Shown here: in pieces, positions 35,617 to 47,826 of the stretch
Position numbering within the stretch: position 1 is the first letter of the stretch
Layout of the letters: each line of letters starts with the position of its first letter
Source: Oxalobacteraceae bacterium AB_14
Lineage (GTDB): Bacteria; Pseudomonadota; Gammaproteobacteria; Burkholderiales; Burkholderiaceae_D
Length of the DNA stretch: 64,000 bases
Assembly (NCBI GenBank): GCA_000381565.1
Contig: KB906725.1
Span: forward strand, 401,727-465,726
Direction of reading: 5' to 3'
Made by a program: the position numbers and the translations under genes
The notes under the pieces: model-generated
Database searches by the model: none
Told to the model about the DNA's origin: nothing
What the model saw: the letters and a program-made list of their open reading frames with translations, nothing else

Positions 35617-36069
35617 ATGCACGATTACAAACGCCCTCCGACCCTGTACCGCTACGGCGTGCGCGAAGACCTGGAACTGGCGCTGACCCAGGGCCAGTTT
35701 ATCCTGACCCCGGCCAACAGCTGCCTGACCCTGAGCTTCTCGCAGGCGTGGGACCGCAAGCTGTTCGAGCTGTTTTCGTCGGACACCTGCCTGGTCATCC
35801 ACAACACCGAGGAATTCGGCGAGCGCCTGCACCGCGCGGTGCAGCGCACCCTGCCTAGCTGGGCCGGCATCGACGGCGCCATCGAATACGGCACCCGCGC
35901 CGCCCTGGGCGCGGCCTTCACCAAGACCGCCGCCGAAGCGCAGGAACAGGAATGGCAGTTCGCCTGGCGCGCCATGCAGGCCAAGCTGAGCCTCAATCCG
36001 GTGCTGGTGAAGATCGGCAGCCTGGAAAACTTCGCCGAGCTGCGCGACCGCGATACCTACTTGGCTTGA
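35617..36069 (+). CDS. Uncharacterised cytoplasmic protein
   Basis: 150 residues, no signal peptide and no membrane helix. It begins MHDYKRPPTLYRYG and contains QFILTPANSCLTLSFSQAWDRKLFELF and IEYGTRAALGAAFTKTAAEAQEQEWQFAW. Composition and codon use match the neighbours, and it is spaced like an operon partner of the DUF2721 gene. I recognise no family. It is convergent with the gene at 36083, 13 bases away. Confidence 0.65.
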   Translation: MHDYKRPPTLYRYGVREDLELALTQGQFILTPANSCLTLSFSQAWDRKLFELFSSDTCLVIHNTEEFGERLHRAVQRTLPSWAGIDGAIEYGTRAALGAAFTKTAAEAQEQEWQFAWRAMQAKLSLNPVLVKIGSLENFAELRDRDTYLA

Positions 36070-36082
36070 ATTCGTCGCTTAA

Positions 36083-36658
36083 CTACCTGGCGTCTTCGCG
36101 GCGATCGAGCCGCGCCAGCACGGCGCTCATCATGCGCTCGATATCGCCGCGTACCATCTTCGCGCCGAGGATGCCGGGCACATAGAAGTTCGGCATCAGC
36201 TTGCCGCTGTAGACCACCTTGGTGCCGCCGGTTTCTGGCACCGGTATCAATTCCCAGTGCGATTCGTAGTGCTTCATGTCGCCGGAGATCAGCGAGATGT
36301 CGATCGACGACATCGGCTGCTCGGTCGCGCGCACGATCAGGTGGATGGATTTGGACATGAACAGGAAGCGGGCCACGCCGAATTGTTCAATGATGACTTC
36401 ATTGCCATTGCGCGACAGGACCCTGCACGACTCCATGTCGGGCACGAATTCGGACATGCGTTCATAGCCGGTCAGGATGCGCCATACCTTCGGCAGCGGC
36501 GCCGCCACCGTGCCGGTGGCGTCCACTTCGTACATATGCTGCCCATCGAGCTCCACCCGGTTGACCGACACCTCCAGCTTGGGCAATTCAAGCCTAGGTG
36601 CCTGCGCCATCACCGGGGCGGCTACACCTAGCATCAAAAACAGAAGGAATCGCATCAT
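36083..36658 (-). CDS. Exported SRPBCC/START-like domain protein
   Basis: 191 residues with a signal peptide (MMRFLLFLMLGVAAPVMAQA). The rest reads as a polyketide-cyclase/COQ10-type fold: TGTVAAPLPKVWRILTGYERMSEFVPDMESCRVL...IIEQFGVARFLFMSKSIHL and a C-terminal SGKLMPNFYVPGILGAKMVRGDIERMM helix. Such folds bind hydrophobic ligands; here the location would be periplasmic. Ligand unknown. No linked gene on the same strand. Confidence 0.78.
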   Translation of the reverse strand: MMRFLLFLMLGVAAPVMAQAPRLELPKLEVSVNRVELDGQHMYEVDATGTVAAPLPKVWRILTGYERMSEFVPDMESCRVLSRNGNEVIIEQFGVARFLFMSKSIHLIVRATEQPMSSIDISLISGDMKHYESHWELIPVPETGGTKVVYSGKLMPNFYVPGILGAKMVRGDIERMMSAVLARLDRREDAR

Positions 36659-36773
36659 CTTTCCAGCGTAAGGGAAAGGGTGGCAGAATACAAGAGCGCT
36701 GCAGCACCCACGGCCAAATTCAGGGGCGGGCGCCGGGACTTTAGAAGCCCAGGTCTAGAGAATTGCGTTTTAA

Positions 36774-38882
<2,109 letters not shown>

Positions 38883-38888
38883 CGCTGT

Positions 38889-39857
38889 TTATCCTGCGGG
38901 CAGCTGGTCCACCATGCGGACCACTGCCTGCTCGAAGGTCTGCTTGCCGTTCATGTAGGAGCGCCATTCGCTCTCCACCAGCGGTATGAGCGGGGACCAA
39001 TAACCTTTGAACAGGCCGGCCTTGTCCGCGTAGGGTTCGTATTCCATGCCGTCGCGCCGTTTGTAGGCATCCTTCACCACGCTGCCGACGGTGTAGAACT
39101 GCACCACGTGCCACAGGTCCGAATCGGGCTTGCGTTGCGTCGCCTTCAGGCGCGCTTCGATGGCGTCTTCCAGCTTCGTCGTCGATTCGATGTGCGATAT
39201 TTCGTGATACACCATCTCCAAAGACGCCAGGCCTTGATAGCTGGGGCGTCCGCCTGGCATCACCGTTTGTGTGCCGGTGTAGGCGCCCTGGCGCTTGCCG
39301 GTTTCCACCACGATGTCGATGCGGATGGGCGTCAGCGGGAATGGCGCTTGCAGATAGCGGGCGACGCCTTCCTGCACTTCGGCGCCGTAGCGCCCGTCGA
39401 GCCGCTTCGCTTCAGCTATCCATTGCCGGTTGCTGGCGTCGTGCTGCGCCCATAGGCAGCGCGCGTACGCGGGGGCCACGCTGTCCAGCGCGGCCGCCAG
39501 TTGCGGCGGCAGTGCCAGGCCGCTGGTGTGGCGCCGGGCATCGGCCACGCTCAGCGCGGTTTTGATGGCGGTCATCTGCTCGTCGAACAGCAGGTCGCGC
39601 TTGGCGTAGTTGTCGCGATACCAGGCGACGGCGCCGCGCAGCGCCGCCATCTCGTCGGCGGAGGGCGTGGCCGTCCAGCCGATCTTTTCCAGCTGCTCCG
39701 GATGCACCCCCAGGTTGAACAGGAAGTGGTGCAGGTTCATCAGGAACGCGCTGTGGAACTCCAGCTTGACACGTGTTGGTGATGCGCTTGCACCTGCAAC
39801 GACGATGGACAACGGCAGCGCCGCCGCACAGCGCATCATCGCGCGTCTAGTGAGCAT
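38889..39857 (-). CDS. Exported protein with HExxH zinc-site motif
   Basis: 322 residues. The N-terminus MLTRRAMMRCAAALPLSIVVAGASA is an export signal with an RR pair, possibly Tat-type. A HEISH motif (218-222) sits in a helix-like context, VYHEISHIEST, as in zinc metallopeptidases; no clear third ligand or family assignment can be made. The middle is rich in helical segments. The start codon overlaps the end of the antiporter gene by 11 bases on the same strand, so it is probably its operon partner. Function unknown. Confidence 0.72.
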   Translation of the reverse strand: MLTRRAMMRCAAALPLSIVVAGASASPTRVKLEFHSAFLMNLHHFLFNLGVHPEQLEKIGWTATPSADEMAALRGAVAWYRDNYAKRDLLFDEQMTAIKTALSVADARRHTSGLALPPQLAAALDSVAPAYARCLWAQHDASNRQWIAEAKRLDGRYGAEVQEGVARYLQAPFPLTPIRIDIVVETGKRQGAYTGTQTVMPGGRPSYQGLASLEMVYHEISHIESTTKLEDAIEARLKATQRKPDSDLWHVVQFYTVGSVVKDAYKRRDGMEYEPYADKAGLFKGYWSPLIPLVESEWRSYMNGKQTFEQAVVRMVDQLPAG

Positions 39858-41574
39858 GGGGACCTCCGCCTCTTTTCATATTGGCCAGCACGAATTCCGT
39901 CATCCCTTTTGCCAGTTCCTGCTCGCCGATGAAGATCTCGCCCGCGCGCTCGCCGCGCAGCAGTTCCGCCACTTCGTCGCTGTGGGTGCGCACCACGGTC
40001 TTGATGTTGGGGTTGAGCGCGCGCGCGGTTTCGATCATGGTCCGCACGTCGAAGGTGTCCGGCGTGGCGATCACCAGCATCGCGGCGCGCGCGATGTGCG
40101 CCTGGATCAGCACCGCCGGCTCGCCCGCGTTGCCGGCCACCGCATGCGCGCCTTCCTTGCGCAACTGGTCGACCAGTTCGCGATTTTGTTCCGCCACCAC
40201 GAAGGGGATGCCACGCTCGGCGAGCACTGCGGCGATGCGCCGGCCCACGCGGCCATACCCGACCAGCACCACCTGTCCCGACAGATGCTCCTGCGGCACC
40301 GATGCCGGCAGCTCCGCCAGCGGATCGGCGGGCCGCTCGAACCTGGCCGCCAGCGCCACGTTCTTGCCCAGCCAGCGCTCCAGCGGCTTGGTGATGCGGA
40401 ATACCACCGGATTGAGCGCGATGGAGACGATGGCGCCGGCCAGGATCAGGCTTTGGCCTTCTGCCGGCATCAGGCCCAGCGACAGGCCCAGCGCCGCCAG
40501 GATGAAGGAGAACTCGCCGATCTGCGCCAGGCTGGCCGACACCATCAGCGCGGTCTTGACCGGGTAGCGCAGCAACAGCACCAGCAGGAAGGCAGCCACC
40601 GATTTGCCGACCACGATGATGGTGACCACCGCCAACAGCTTGAGCGGCTGCTCGACCAGGATCGACGGCTCGAACAGCATGCCCACCGAAACGAAGAACA
40701 GCACCGCGAACGCATCGCGCAGCGGCAGCGATTCCTCGGCGGCGCGGTGCGCCAGTTCTGATTCGCGCAGCACCATGCCGGCGAAGAAGGCGCCCAGCGC
40801 GAAGGAGACGCCGAAATAGTGCGTCGACGCATAGGCGATGCCGACGGCGGCGGCGATCACGCACAGCGTGAACAGCTCGCGCGAGCCGGTGCGCGCCACC
40901 TGCCACAAGATCCACGGGAACAGCTTGCGGCCGACCACCAGCATCAGCGCGATGAAGGCGCCGACCTGGCCCAGCGTGATGGCCAGCGTGGTCCACAGGT
41001 TCGCTTCGCCCATGGCCGTGACGCCGTGGCTTTCGCCGTGCGTGCCGCCCAGCGAACCGGCCAACGCCGGCAGCAGTACCAGCACCAGCACCGTCACCAG
41101 GTCCTCCACCACCAGCCAGCCGACCGCGATGCGGCCGTTGAAGCTATCGAGGATGCCGCGCTCCTCCAGCGCCCGCAGCAGCACCACCGTGCTGGCCACC
41201 GACAGGGCGAGTCCGAACACCAGCCCACCGCCCATGCTCCAGCCCCAGAAGTGCGCCAGCGCCATGCCGAGCGCGGTTGCCACCGCAATTTGCAGCACGG
41301 CGCCCGGCAGCGCCACGCGTCGCACGGCCCACAGGTCGTCGAGGGAAAAATGCAGGCCGACGCCGAACATCATCAGCATCACGCCGATTTCGGCCAGTTG
41401 ACCGGCCAACGCCGTATCGGCCACGAAGCCCGGCGTGGCGGGGCCGATGATGATGCCCGCGGCCAGATAGCCCACCAGCGCCGGCAGCTTGAGGCGCGTT
41501 GCGATATAGCCGAACAACAGGCCGAAGCCCAGTGCGGCCGCGATGGTGGTGATCAGGCTGATGTTGTGGGGCAT
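39847..41574 (-). CDS. ybaL: Cation:proton antiporter, YbaL/KefB (CPA2) family
   Basis: 575 residues. About 12 hydrophobic segments form the Na+/H+ exchanger domain (1-395), with the CPA2 motif GVMLMMFGVGLHFS and GWLVVEDLVTVL. A C-terminal TrkA-N nucleotide-binding domain follows (VVLVGYGRVGRRIA, 435-448). The tail ends GGGPHAH. YbaL-type proteins are predicted K+ or cation efflux systems gated by NAD(H). The next gene starts within its last codons, so both are translationally linked. Confidence 0.9.
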   Translation of the reverse strand: MPHNISLITTIAAALGFGLLFGYIATRLKLPALVGYLAAGIIIGPATPGFVADTALAGQLAEIGVMLMMFGVGLHFSLDDLWAVRRVALPGAVLQIAVATALGMALAHFWGWSMGGGLVFGLALSVASTVVLLRALEERGILDSFNGRIAVGWLVVEDLVTVLVLVLLPALAGSLGGTHGESHGVTAMGEANLWTTLAITLGQVGAFIALMLVVGRKLFPWILWQVARTGSRELFTLCVIAAAVGIAYASTHYFGVSFALGAFFAGMVLRESELAHRAAEESLPLRDAFAVLFFVSVGMLFEPSILVEQPLKLLAVVTIIVVGKSVAAFLLVLLLRYPVKTALMVSASLAQIGEFSFILAALGLSLGLMPAEGQSLILAGAIVSIALNPVVFRITKPLERWLGKNVALAARFERPADPLAELPASVPQEHLSGQVVLVGYGRVGRRIAAVLAERGIPFVVAEQNRELVDQLRKEGAHAVAGNAGEPAVLIQAHIARAAMLVIATPDTFDVRTMIETARALNPNIKTVVRTHSDEVAELLRGERAGEIFIGEQELAKGMTEFVLANMKRGGGPHAH

Positions 41575-41636
41575 GCGTGCGGGGTTCCTGCGATAGGGGG
41601 GGAACCCTAGCGTAGCACAATCATGCCCGGCGCGGA

Positions 41637-42089
41637 CTACATGGCCAGTGCGGCCGGCGCCATGCGCATGCTGACGCCGAAGCGGTTGAAGGCGTTCATC
41701 AGCGAGACGGCCACGGTCAGGTCGGCCAGTTCTTTTTCACCGAGAACGGCCAGTGCCTGTTGATAGTCCTGGTCCGGCACATTGGTCTGGGCCACGCGGG
41801 TCACGCTTTCGGCCCAGGCCAGCGCGGCGCGCTCCTTGTCGCTGAACAGCGCGGCCGCTTCCTCCCACACCGGCACCAGCGCCACCTTGTCGATCCGGAC
41901 GCCCTGGTTCAGCAGGTCGCGGGTGTGCATGTCGATGCAGTAGGCGCAGCCGTTGATCTGCGATACGCGCAGGTAGACCAGTTCCACCAGCTCGGCCGGC
42001 AGGCCGCAGGTCTGGACGTAGCTTTTGACGGCGGCGAAGCCCTTGTAGGCCTCCGGTGCGTGTTTGAATACTTCGAGGCGCTTGCTCAT
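41637..42089 (-). CDS. Carboxymuconolactone decarboxylase / AhpD-like protein
   Basis: 150 residues from the ATG at 42089. The AhpD-type active site ECxxC-like element appears as NGCAYCIDMHTRDL (C-x2-C-x3-H), the redox site of alkylhydroperoxidase-like proteins. Such proteins reduce peroxides or act as thiol oxidoreductases. Single gene on the minus strand beyond the MocR gene; no dedicated reductase adjacent. Confidence 0.85.
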   Translation of the reverse strand: MSKRLEVFKHAPEAYKGFAAVKSYVQTCGLPAELVELVYLRVSQINGCAYCIDMHTRDLLNQGVRIDKVALVPVWEEAAALFSDKERAALAWAESVTRVAQTNVPDQDYQQALAVLGEKELADLTVAVSLMNAFNRFGVSMRMAPAALAM

Positions 42090-42184
42090 GACGGTTCCCT
42101 GATGGATTTTGCGAATGAGCGTATTTTGCCGGCCCATGGCTCAGTCGTGAAGAGCCAAGAATATGCTACTCGACTAGGCCATGT

Positions 42185-43615
42185 TTACAGCAGCTTGAGT
42201 ATCCGTTTGCCCAGTTCGCGCGCCCGCTGCGGCGTGTCGATGTTGGTGAAGGCCAGCAGCAAGGCCGACGACGCATGCGGCAGCAGCGTGCGCTCGGACA
42301 GCGCCAGCGCCGCCATGCCGTCCTGCCGCATGCGTTCGGCCAGGGCGCGGTCGGTGTGGCGGCCCTTCATGCGCAGCACCAGGTGCATGCCGCCCGGCTG
42401 CGGATCGATGCGCAGGTGCTTGCCCAGCACCGCATGCAATCCTTCGGCGGCGATCTGGCGGCGTTCGGCGTAGAGGCGCCGCATGCGCTGGATGTGGCGG
42501 GCGAAGTGGCCTTCGTTCATGAAATCGCTGACGATGGTTTGCGTCAGCGCTGGTCCGCCGGCGGCAAAGGTATGGCAGGTTTGCTCGAAGCGCCGCGCCT
42601 GCGCCTCCGGCACCACCAGGTAGGCCAGCCGCACCGCGGGGAACAGCACCTTGCTGAAGGTCCCGGCGTACAGCACGCGGCCGTCGCGGTCCAGGCTTTG
42701 CAGCGCCGGCAGCGGGCGGCTGGCGTAGCGGTATTCGCCGTCGTAGTCGTCCTCCACGATCCAGGCGCCGGCCTGCGCCGCCCAGTCCAGCAGGGCGAGG
42801 CGGCGCGGCAGCGACAGCGACACGCACAGCGGGCTTTGATGCGCCGGTGTGACGATGGCGGCCCTGGCGCGCGGCGCCGTCGCCACGCCATGCGACACCA
42901 CCAGGCCTTCCGCGTCGACCGCCACCGGGGCCAGGTTCATGCCGGCTTGCGTGAGCAGCGCGCCGGTGGGCGGGAAGCCGGGGTCTTCCACCCACACGTC
43001 GTCGCCCGGTTGCAGCAGCGTACGCACGACCAGTTCCAGCGTGTTGCGGTAGCCGGACGTGATGAACACCTGCGACGGCGAGCAGTTGATGCCGCGCGAT
43101 AGCTGCAGGTAGGTGGCGATGGCCGCGCGCAGCGGCGCCTGGCCGGCGAATGGTGGGTAGACCATGTCGTCGCCCTGGGTGGCGCGGATCGCGCGCGCCG
43201 CCAGCCGCGCCCACACCTTGCGGGGAAAGGCGTCCAGCGCCGGCAGGCCCATTTGGAAGGGACGGTTCAGCGCCTCATGCACGGGGGAGGGCGGCGCGCC
43301 GGCGGGCGTGCGCCGCGCGCGCGTGGCCGGCTTCGAAACCGCCGTCGCCGCGTGGCCAGCCAGCGCCGGCGTGACCACGGTGCCTGCCTGGCCGCGCGTT
43401 TCGACGTAGCCTTCGGCGGCCAGCAGCGAGTAGGCCGCTTCCACCGTGCCGCGCGCCAGGCCCAGTTCCAGCGCCAGCGCGCGGGCAGACGGGATGCGGG
43501 CCTCCGGCAGCAGCAGGCCGTCGGCGATGGCGCTGCGGAAGCGGGTGTAGATCTGCCGGTACAGCGGTTCGGCGGCGGCGTTGTCGAGCTGGAGGAAGTC
43601 GGGCTTGGTTTTCAT
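42185..43615 (-). CDS. MocR-family transcriptional regulator (GntR-HTH fused to aminotransferase fold)
   Basis: 476 residues. It has a GntR winged-helix domain (about 15-80; YRQIYTRFRSAIADGLLLPEARIPSARALALELGLARGTVEAAYSLL) followed by a class I aminotransferase fold. PLP-binding motifs are visible (IVEDDYDGEYRY and the Schiff-base lysine in GTFSKVLFPAVRLAY). MocR proteins use PLP or an amino-compound adduct as effector. It is divergent from an acetyltransferase/azoreductase pair across 79 bases that carry three TTATGSC elements, the probable operator. Confidence 0.9.
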   Translation of the reverse strand: MKTKPDFLQLDNAAAEPLYRQIYTRFRSAIADGLLLPEARIPSARALALELGLARGTVEAAYSLLAAEGYVETRGQAGTVVTPALAGHAATAVSKPATRARRTPAGAPPSPVHEALNRPFQMGLPALDAFPRKVWARLAARAIRATQGDDMVYPPFAGQAPLRAAIATYLQLSRGINCSPSQVFITSGYRNTLELVVRTLLQPGDDVWVEDPGFPPTGALLTQAGMNLAPVAVDAEGLVVSHGVATAPRARAAIVTPAHQSPLCVSLSLPRRLALLDWAAQAGAWIVEDDYDGEYRYASRPLPALQSLDRDGRVLYAGTFSKVLFPAVRLAYLVVPEAQARRFEQTCHTFAAGGPALTQTIVSDFMNEGHFARHIQRMRRLYAERRQIAAEGLHAVLGKHLRIDPQPGGMHLVLRMKGRHTDRALAERMRQDGMAALALSERTLLPHASSALLLAFTNIDTPQRARELGKRILKLL

Positions 43616-43635
43616 GGCCTAGTCGGGATGTCATT

Positions 43636-43670
43636 TTATGGCTCTGGAGATTATGCCATTGCCGCCATAA
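43636..43670. promoter_or_regulatory. Candidate MocR operator (TTATGSC repeats)
   Basis: TTATGGC at 43636, TTATGCC at 43651 (direct, 15 bases apart) and inverted GCCATAA at 43664 lie in the 79-base divergent promoter between the MocR gene and the acetyltransferase gene. Two direct half-sites with an inverted third are typical of MocR-type sites. Confidence 0.5.
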
Positions 43671-43694
43671 GATGGTGTTTTCAAAGGAGCGGCC

Positions 43695-44138
43695 ATGCAC
43701 GAAAAGCTGAAGGATGTGGAGACGGTTGAGCAGCTGCGCGCCTGCTATCCGGTGATGAGGGAACTGCGTCCGCACCTGCAATCCGAAGAGGAATTCGTGG
43801 CGCGGGTGACGCGCATGAACGCGCAAGGCTACCGCATCCTGGCCGCCTGGGAAGGCGGCGAAGTGGTGGCGCTGGCCGGCTATCGGCTGGAGGAGAACCT
43901 GGTGTATGGCCGTTTCCTGTACGTCGACGACCTGGTGGCCGGCGAGCAGACGCGCGGCCAGGGCTGGGGCGCGCGCTTGCTGGAGCGGTTGACCGCCTAC
44001 GCCGACCAGGCCGAGTGCGCCAAGCTGGTGCTCGACACCGGGCTGGCGAATGCTCGGGCGCAGCGCTTCTACTTCCGCGAGGGCTTGATGACGGGCGCGA
44101 TGCGCTTCGGTAAATTCCTGAAGGCGGGTGCGGCATGA
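43695..44138 (+). CDS. GNAT family N-acetyltransferase
   Basis: 147 residues. Acetyl-CoA loop QTRGQGWGARLLERL (about 89-103), then a C-terminal LDTGLANARAQRFYFREG segment with the usual FY-x2-G ending of the fold. The substrate is unknown. It is divergent from the MocR gene, and its stop overlaps the ATG of the azoreductase gene (ATGA at 44135), so both are co-expressed. Probably controlled by the MocR regulator. Confidence 0.85.
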   Translation: MHEKLKDVETVEQLRACYPVMRELRPHLQSEEEFVARVTRMNAQGYRILAAWEGGEVVALAGYRLEENLVYGRFLYVDDLVAGEQTRGQGWGARLLERLTAYADQAECAKLVLDTGLANARAQRFYFREGLMTGAMRFGKFLKAGAA

Positions 44139-44779
44139 AGATCCTGCACATCACCTGCAGCCCGCGTGGACAGCAATCGGTGAGCTACCGCCTGTCCCAG
44201 CGCGTGATGGACCGGCTGCTGTCGCGGCATCCCGCCGCGCAGATCGTCACGCGCGATCTGTGGGCCGAGCCGCTGCCGCATGTCGATGGCGAGTATGCGG
44301 GAGCATTGGGCGGCGCGCGGGATGGCGCGAGGGCGGAGCATGGGCGCGCCATGTCCTCGCTGGCGCTGTCGGAGCGCCTGATCGCCGAACTGCGCGACGC
44401 CGATTGCGTGATCATCGCCACGCCGATGCACAACTTCACGGTGCCGTCGGCGCTGAAGGCCTGGCTGGATCATGTGGTGCGCATCGGCGTCACCTTCAAC
44501 GCCACGCCGGAGGGCAAGGTCGGCACGCTGGCGGACCGTCCGGTGTACATCGCCGTCAGCTCCGGCGGCTACCGCACCGGCGAGCGCGCCCGCCAGCCCG
44601 ACTTCCTCGAACCCTATCTGCGCGCCATCCTGCCGACGATAGGCCTGAAGAACCTGAGCTTCTTCTCGGTCGAGTCCACCGCCGCCGGGCCGGAAGCGAC
44701 GACGGCCGCGTTCGCGGCCGTCGAGCGGGAACTGGACGTCGCTCAGATCCGGCGCACCACCACGCAACCGATCGAGTAG
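44135..44779 (+). CDS. azoR: FMN-dependent NADH-azoreductase (flavodoxin fold)
   Basis: 214 residues. The FMN-binding loop SPRGQQSVSYRLSQ is near the N-terminus, with TPMHNFTVPSALKAWLDHVVR and SSGGYRTG as further AzoR blocks. It reduces quinones and azo compounds by two-electron transfer from NADH. It is coupled to the preceding acetyltransferase gene by an ATGA overlap. The last 37 bases overlap, on the opposite strand, the end of the FabH-like gene (44743-45864). Confidence 0.9.
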   Translation: MKILHITCSPRGQQSVSYRLSQRVMDRLLSRHPAAQIVTRDLWAEPLPHVDGEYAGALGGARDGARAEHGRAMSSLALSERLIAELRDADCVIIATPMHNFTVPSALKAWLDHVVRIGVTFNATPEGKVGTLADRPVYIAVSSGGYRTGERARQPDFLEPYLRAILPTIGLKNLSFFSVESTAAGPEATTAAFAAVERELDVAQIRRTTTQPIE

Positions 44780-45864
44780 CCGGCGCCGAAGGAGCAGATC
44801 ACGCCCAGCTGGCCGGGCGCCATGTCGTCCGAGTGCTTGTGGAAGGCGATCACCGAACCGGCCGACGAGGTGTTGGCGTAGGTGTCGAGGATCACCGGCG
44901 CTTCGCCCGGCTCGGCGTCGCGGCCCAGCACCATGCGGCTGATCAGCAGGTTCATGTTCAGGTTGGCCTGGTGCAGCCAGTAGCGGCTCACCTGCGGCAC
45001 TTCCAGGCCGGCGCCGGCGATGGTGGTCTTGATCATCTCGGCGGCCATCGGGCACACGTCCTTGAACACCTTGCGGCCCTGCTGGCGGAACAGCTTGTCC
45101 GGCTGGCCGATGCCGGCTTCGTCGAAGCGGTTCAGGAAGCCGAAGTTGTTGCGGATGTTGTTGGAGAAGCTGGTCTTGAGCTTGGTCTCGACGATTTCCC
45201 AGCGGTGCGAGCCCTTGGCGGTGTCGGCCGCCTCGATCACCATCGCCGTGCAGGCGTCGCCGAAGATGAAGTGGCTGTCGCGGTCGCGCCAGTTCAGGTG
45301 GCCGCTGGTGATTTCAGGATTGAGCACCAGCACCGCGCGCGCCTGGCCGCTCTGCACCGCCGCCACCGCCTGCTGGATGCCGAAGGTGGCCGACGAGCAG
45401 GCCACGTTCATGTCGAAGCCGTAGCCATCGATGCCCAGCGCGCCCTGCACCTCCACCGCCATCGCCGGATAGCCGCGCTGCATGTTGGAGCAGGCCACCA
45501 GCACCATGTCGATATCGGCCGGCACGCGGCCGGCGCGGTCCAGCGCCTGGCGCGCCGCCGCGACGCAGATTTCCGCCTGCAGCGACAGTTCCTCGTCGGC
45601 GCGCTCGGGGATGCGCGACACCATGCGCTGCGGGTCCAGGATGCCGGTCTTTTCCATCACATAGCGCGATTTGATGCCCGACGCCTTCTCGATGAAGGCC
45701 ACGCTGGACAGTTCCAGCGCCGTGACGGAGCCGTCGGCGATGGCGGCGGCGTGGTCGGCGTTGAACTGTTCGGCGTAGGCGTTGAAGCATTCGACCAGCT
45801 CTTCGTTGGAGATCGACTGGGCTGGCGTAAAGAGACCGGTACCGCTGATGACCGCTTGTTTCAT
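44743..45864 (-). CDS. Beta-ketoacyl-ACP synthase III-like enzyme (FabH-like)
   Basis: 373 residues, longer than housekeeping FabH (about 320) and close to the FabH2/PA3286 type. The C-H-N triad is present: C156 in NVACSSATFG, H298 in WLHQANLNMN and N331 in YANTSSAG. It condenses an acyl-CoA or acyl-ACP with malonyl-ACP. It is not linked to other fab genes, so a role in shunting beta-oxidation intermediates or a special lipid is possible but inferred. Convergent with azoR. Confidence 0.88.
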   Translation of the reverse strand: MKQAVISGTGLFTPAQSISNEELVECFNAYAEQFNADHAAAIADGSVTALELSSVAFIEKASGIKSRYVMEKTGILDPQRMVSRIPERADEELSLQAEICVAAARQALDRAGRVPADIDMVLVACSNMQRGYPAMAVEVQGALGIDGYGFDMNVACSSATFGIQQAVAAVQSGQARAVLVLNPEITSGHLNWRDRDSHFIFGDACTAMVIEAADTAKGSHRWEIVETKLKTSFSNNIRNNFGFLNRFDEAGIGQPDKLFRQQGRKVFKDVCPMAAEMIKTTIAGAGLEVPQVSRYWLHQANLNMNLLISRMVLGRDAEPGEAPVILDTYANTSSAGSVIAFHKHSDDMAPGQLGVICSFGAGYSIGCVVVRRI

Positions 45865-45950
45865 GTTTAAACTTTCAAATTAAGCAATGGCGCATGCCAA
45901 TAATGAGGCAAATTCTACACAATGACTGCACGATCGGAGAAAAAGCCGCG

Positions 45951-45980
45951 AAAATAAAAGCGGCGCCCTTGAGGCGCCGC
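45951..45980 (-). terminator. Rho-independent terminator of the protease gene
   Basis: GCGGCGCC-CTTGA-GGCGCCGC hairpin (45960-45980) with AAAATAAAA on its left, which is a U-rich tract on the minus-strand transcript, 38 bases after the stop at 46019. Confidence 0.8.
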
Positions 45981-46018
45981 CGAGTTCGCTACAACAAATC
46001 CGGGGTCAGACCCGGAGC

Positions 46019-47464
<1,446 letters not shown>

Positions 47465-47826
47465 GTTTCACCTATCGAAGCTGTTGCCGATAGCCGTCGC
47501 CGGTGGGCCACCCCGCCGCAACGCGCTTGAGCTGAGTATAAACCTGATTCTCGGCAAACGTAGTAGCCGTCGCGAAATCATTTATACCTTTACGAGAATT
47601 TACAACGCTGGCCGTTGACATTTGAAGTACACCTGCGCCCGCTTGGCCTTGCGTCAAGTTTGCTGTTTTGTACGCAGTGTATCCTTCACGTTCACGTCCG
47701 TAAGCAATTGTAAGAAGTCCTGTAGCGGCGGGGGGCGCGACCTAAACTGAACTCGTATTTCTCTCTACCCTGAAGTGGTTTTCGCCTGCGCCCCAAGCGC
47801 AGGCTTTTTTTTTCGACGGAGCGCCC
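47465..47826. other. Long leader region before the Spy-like gene
   Basis: 362 bases without a gene, holding the ctpA promoter on one strand and the leader of the gene at 47827 on the other. A strong terminator hairpin sits 14 bases before that gene. A possible competing element is CCTGC-GCCC-GCTTGG at 47632-47646, whose two outer blocks together complement CCAAGCGCAGG inside the 3' terminator arm. Confidence 0.55.
47784..47813 (+). terminator. Intrinsic terminator in the leader of the Spy-like gene (possible attenuator)
   Basis: GCCTGCGC-CCCAA-GCGCAGGC stem-loop followed by nine T. The U-run ends at 47813, five bases before the GGAG ribosome binding site of the gene starting at 47827, so it can only act on that gene's transcript or on a short upstream RNA. 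Confidence 0.8.
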
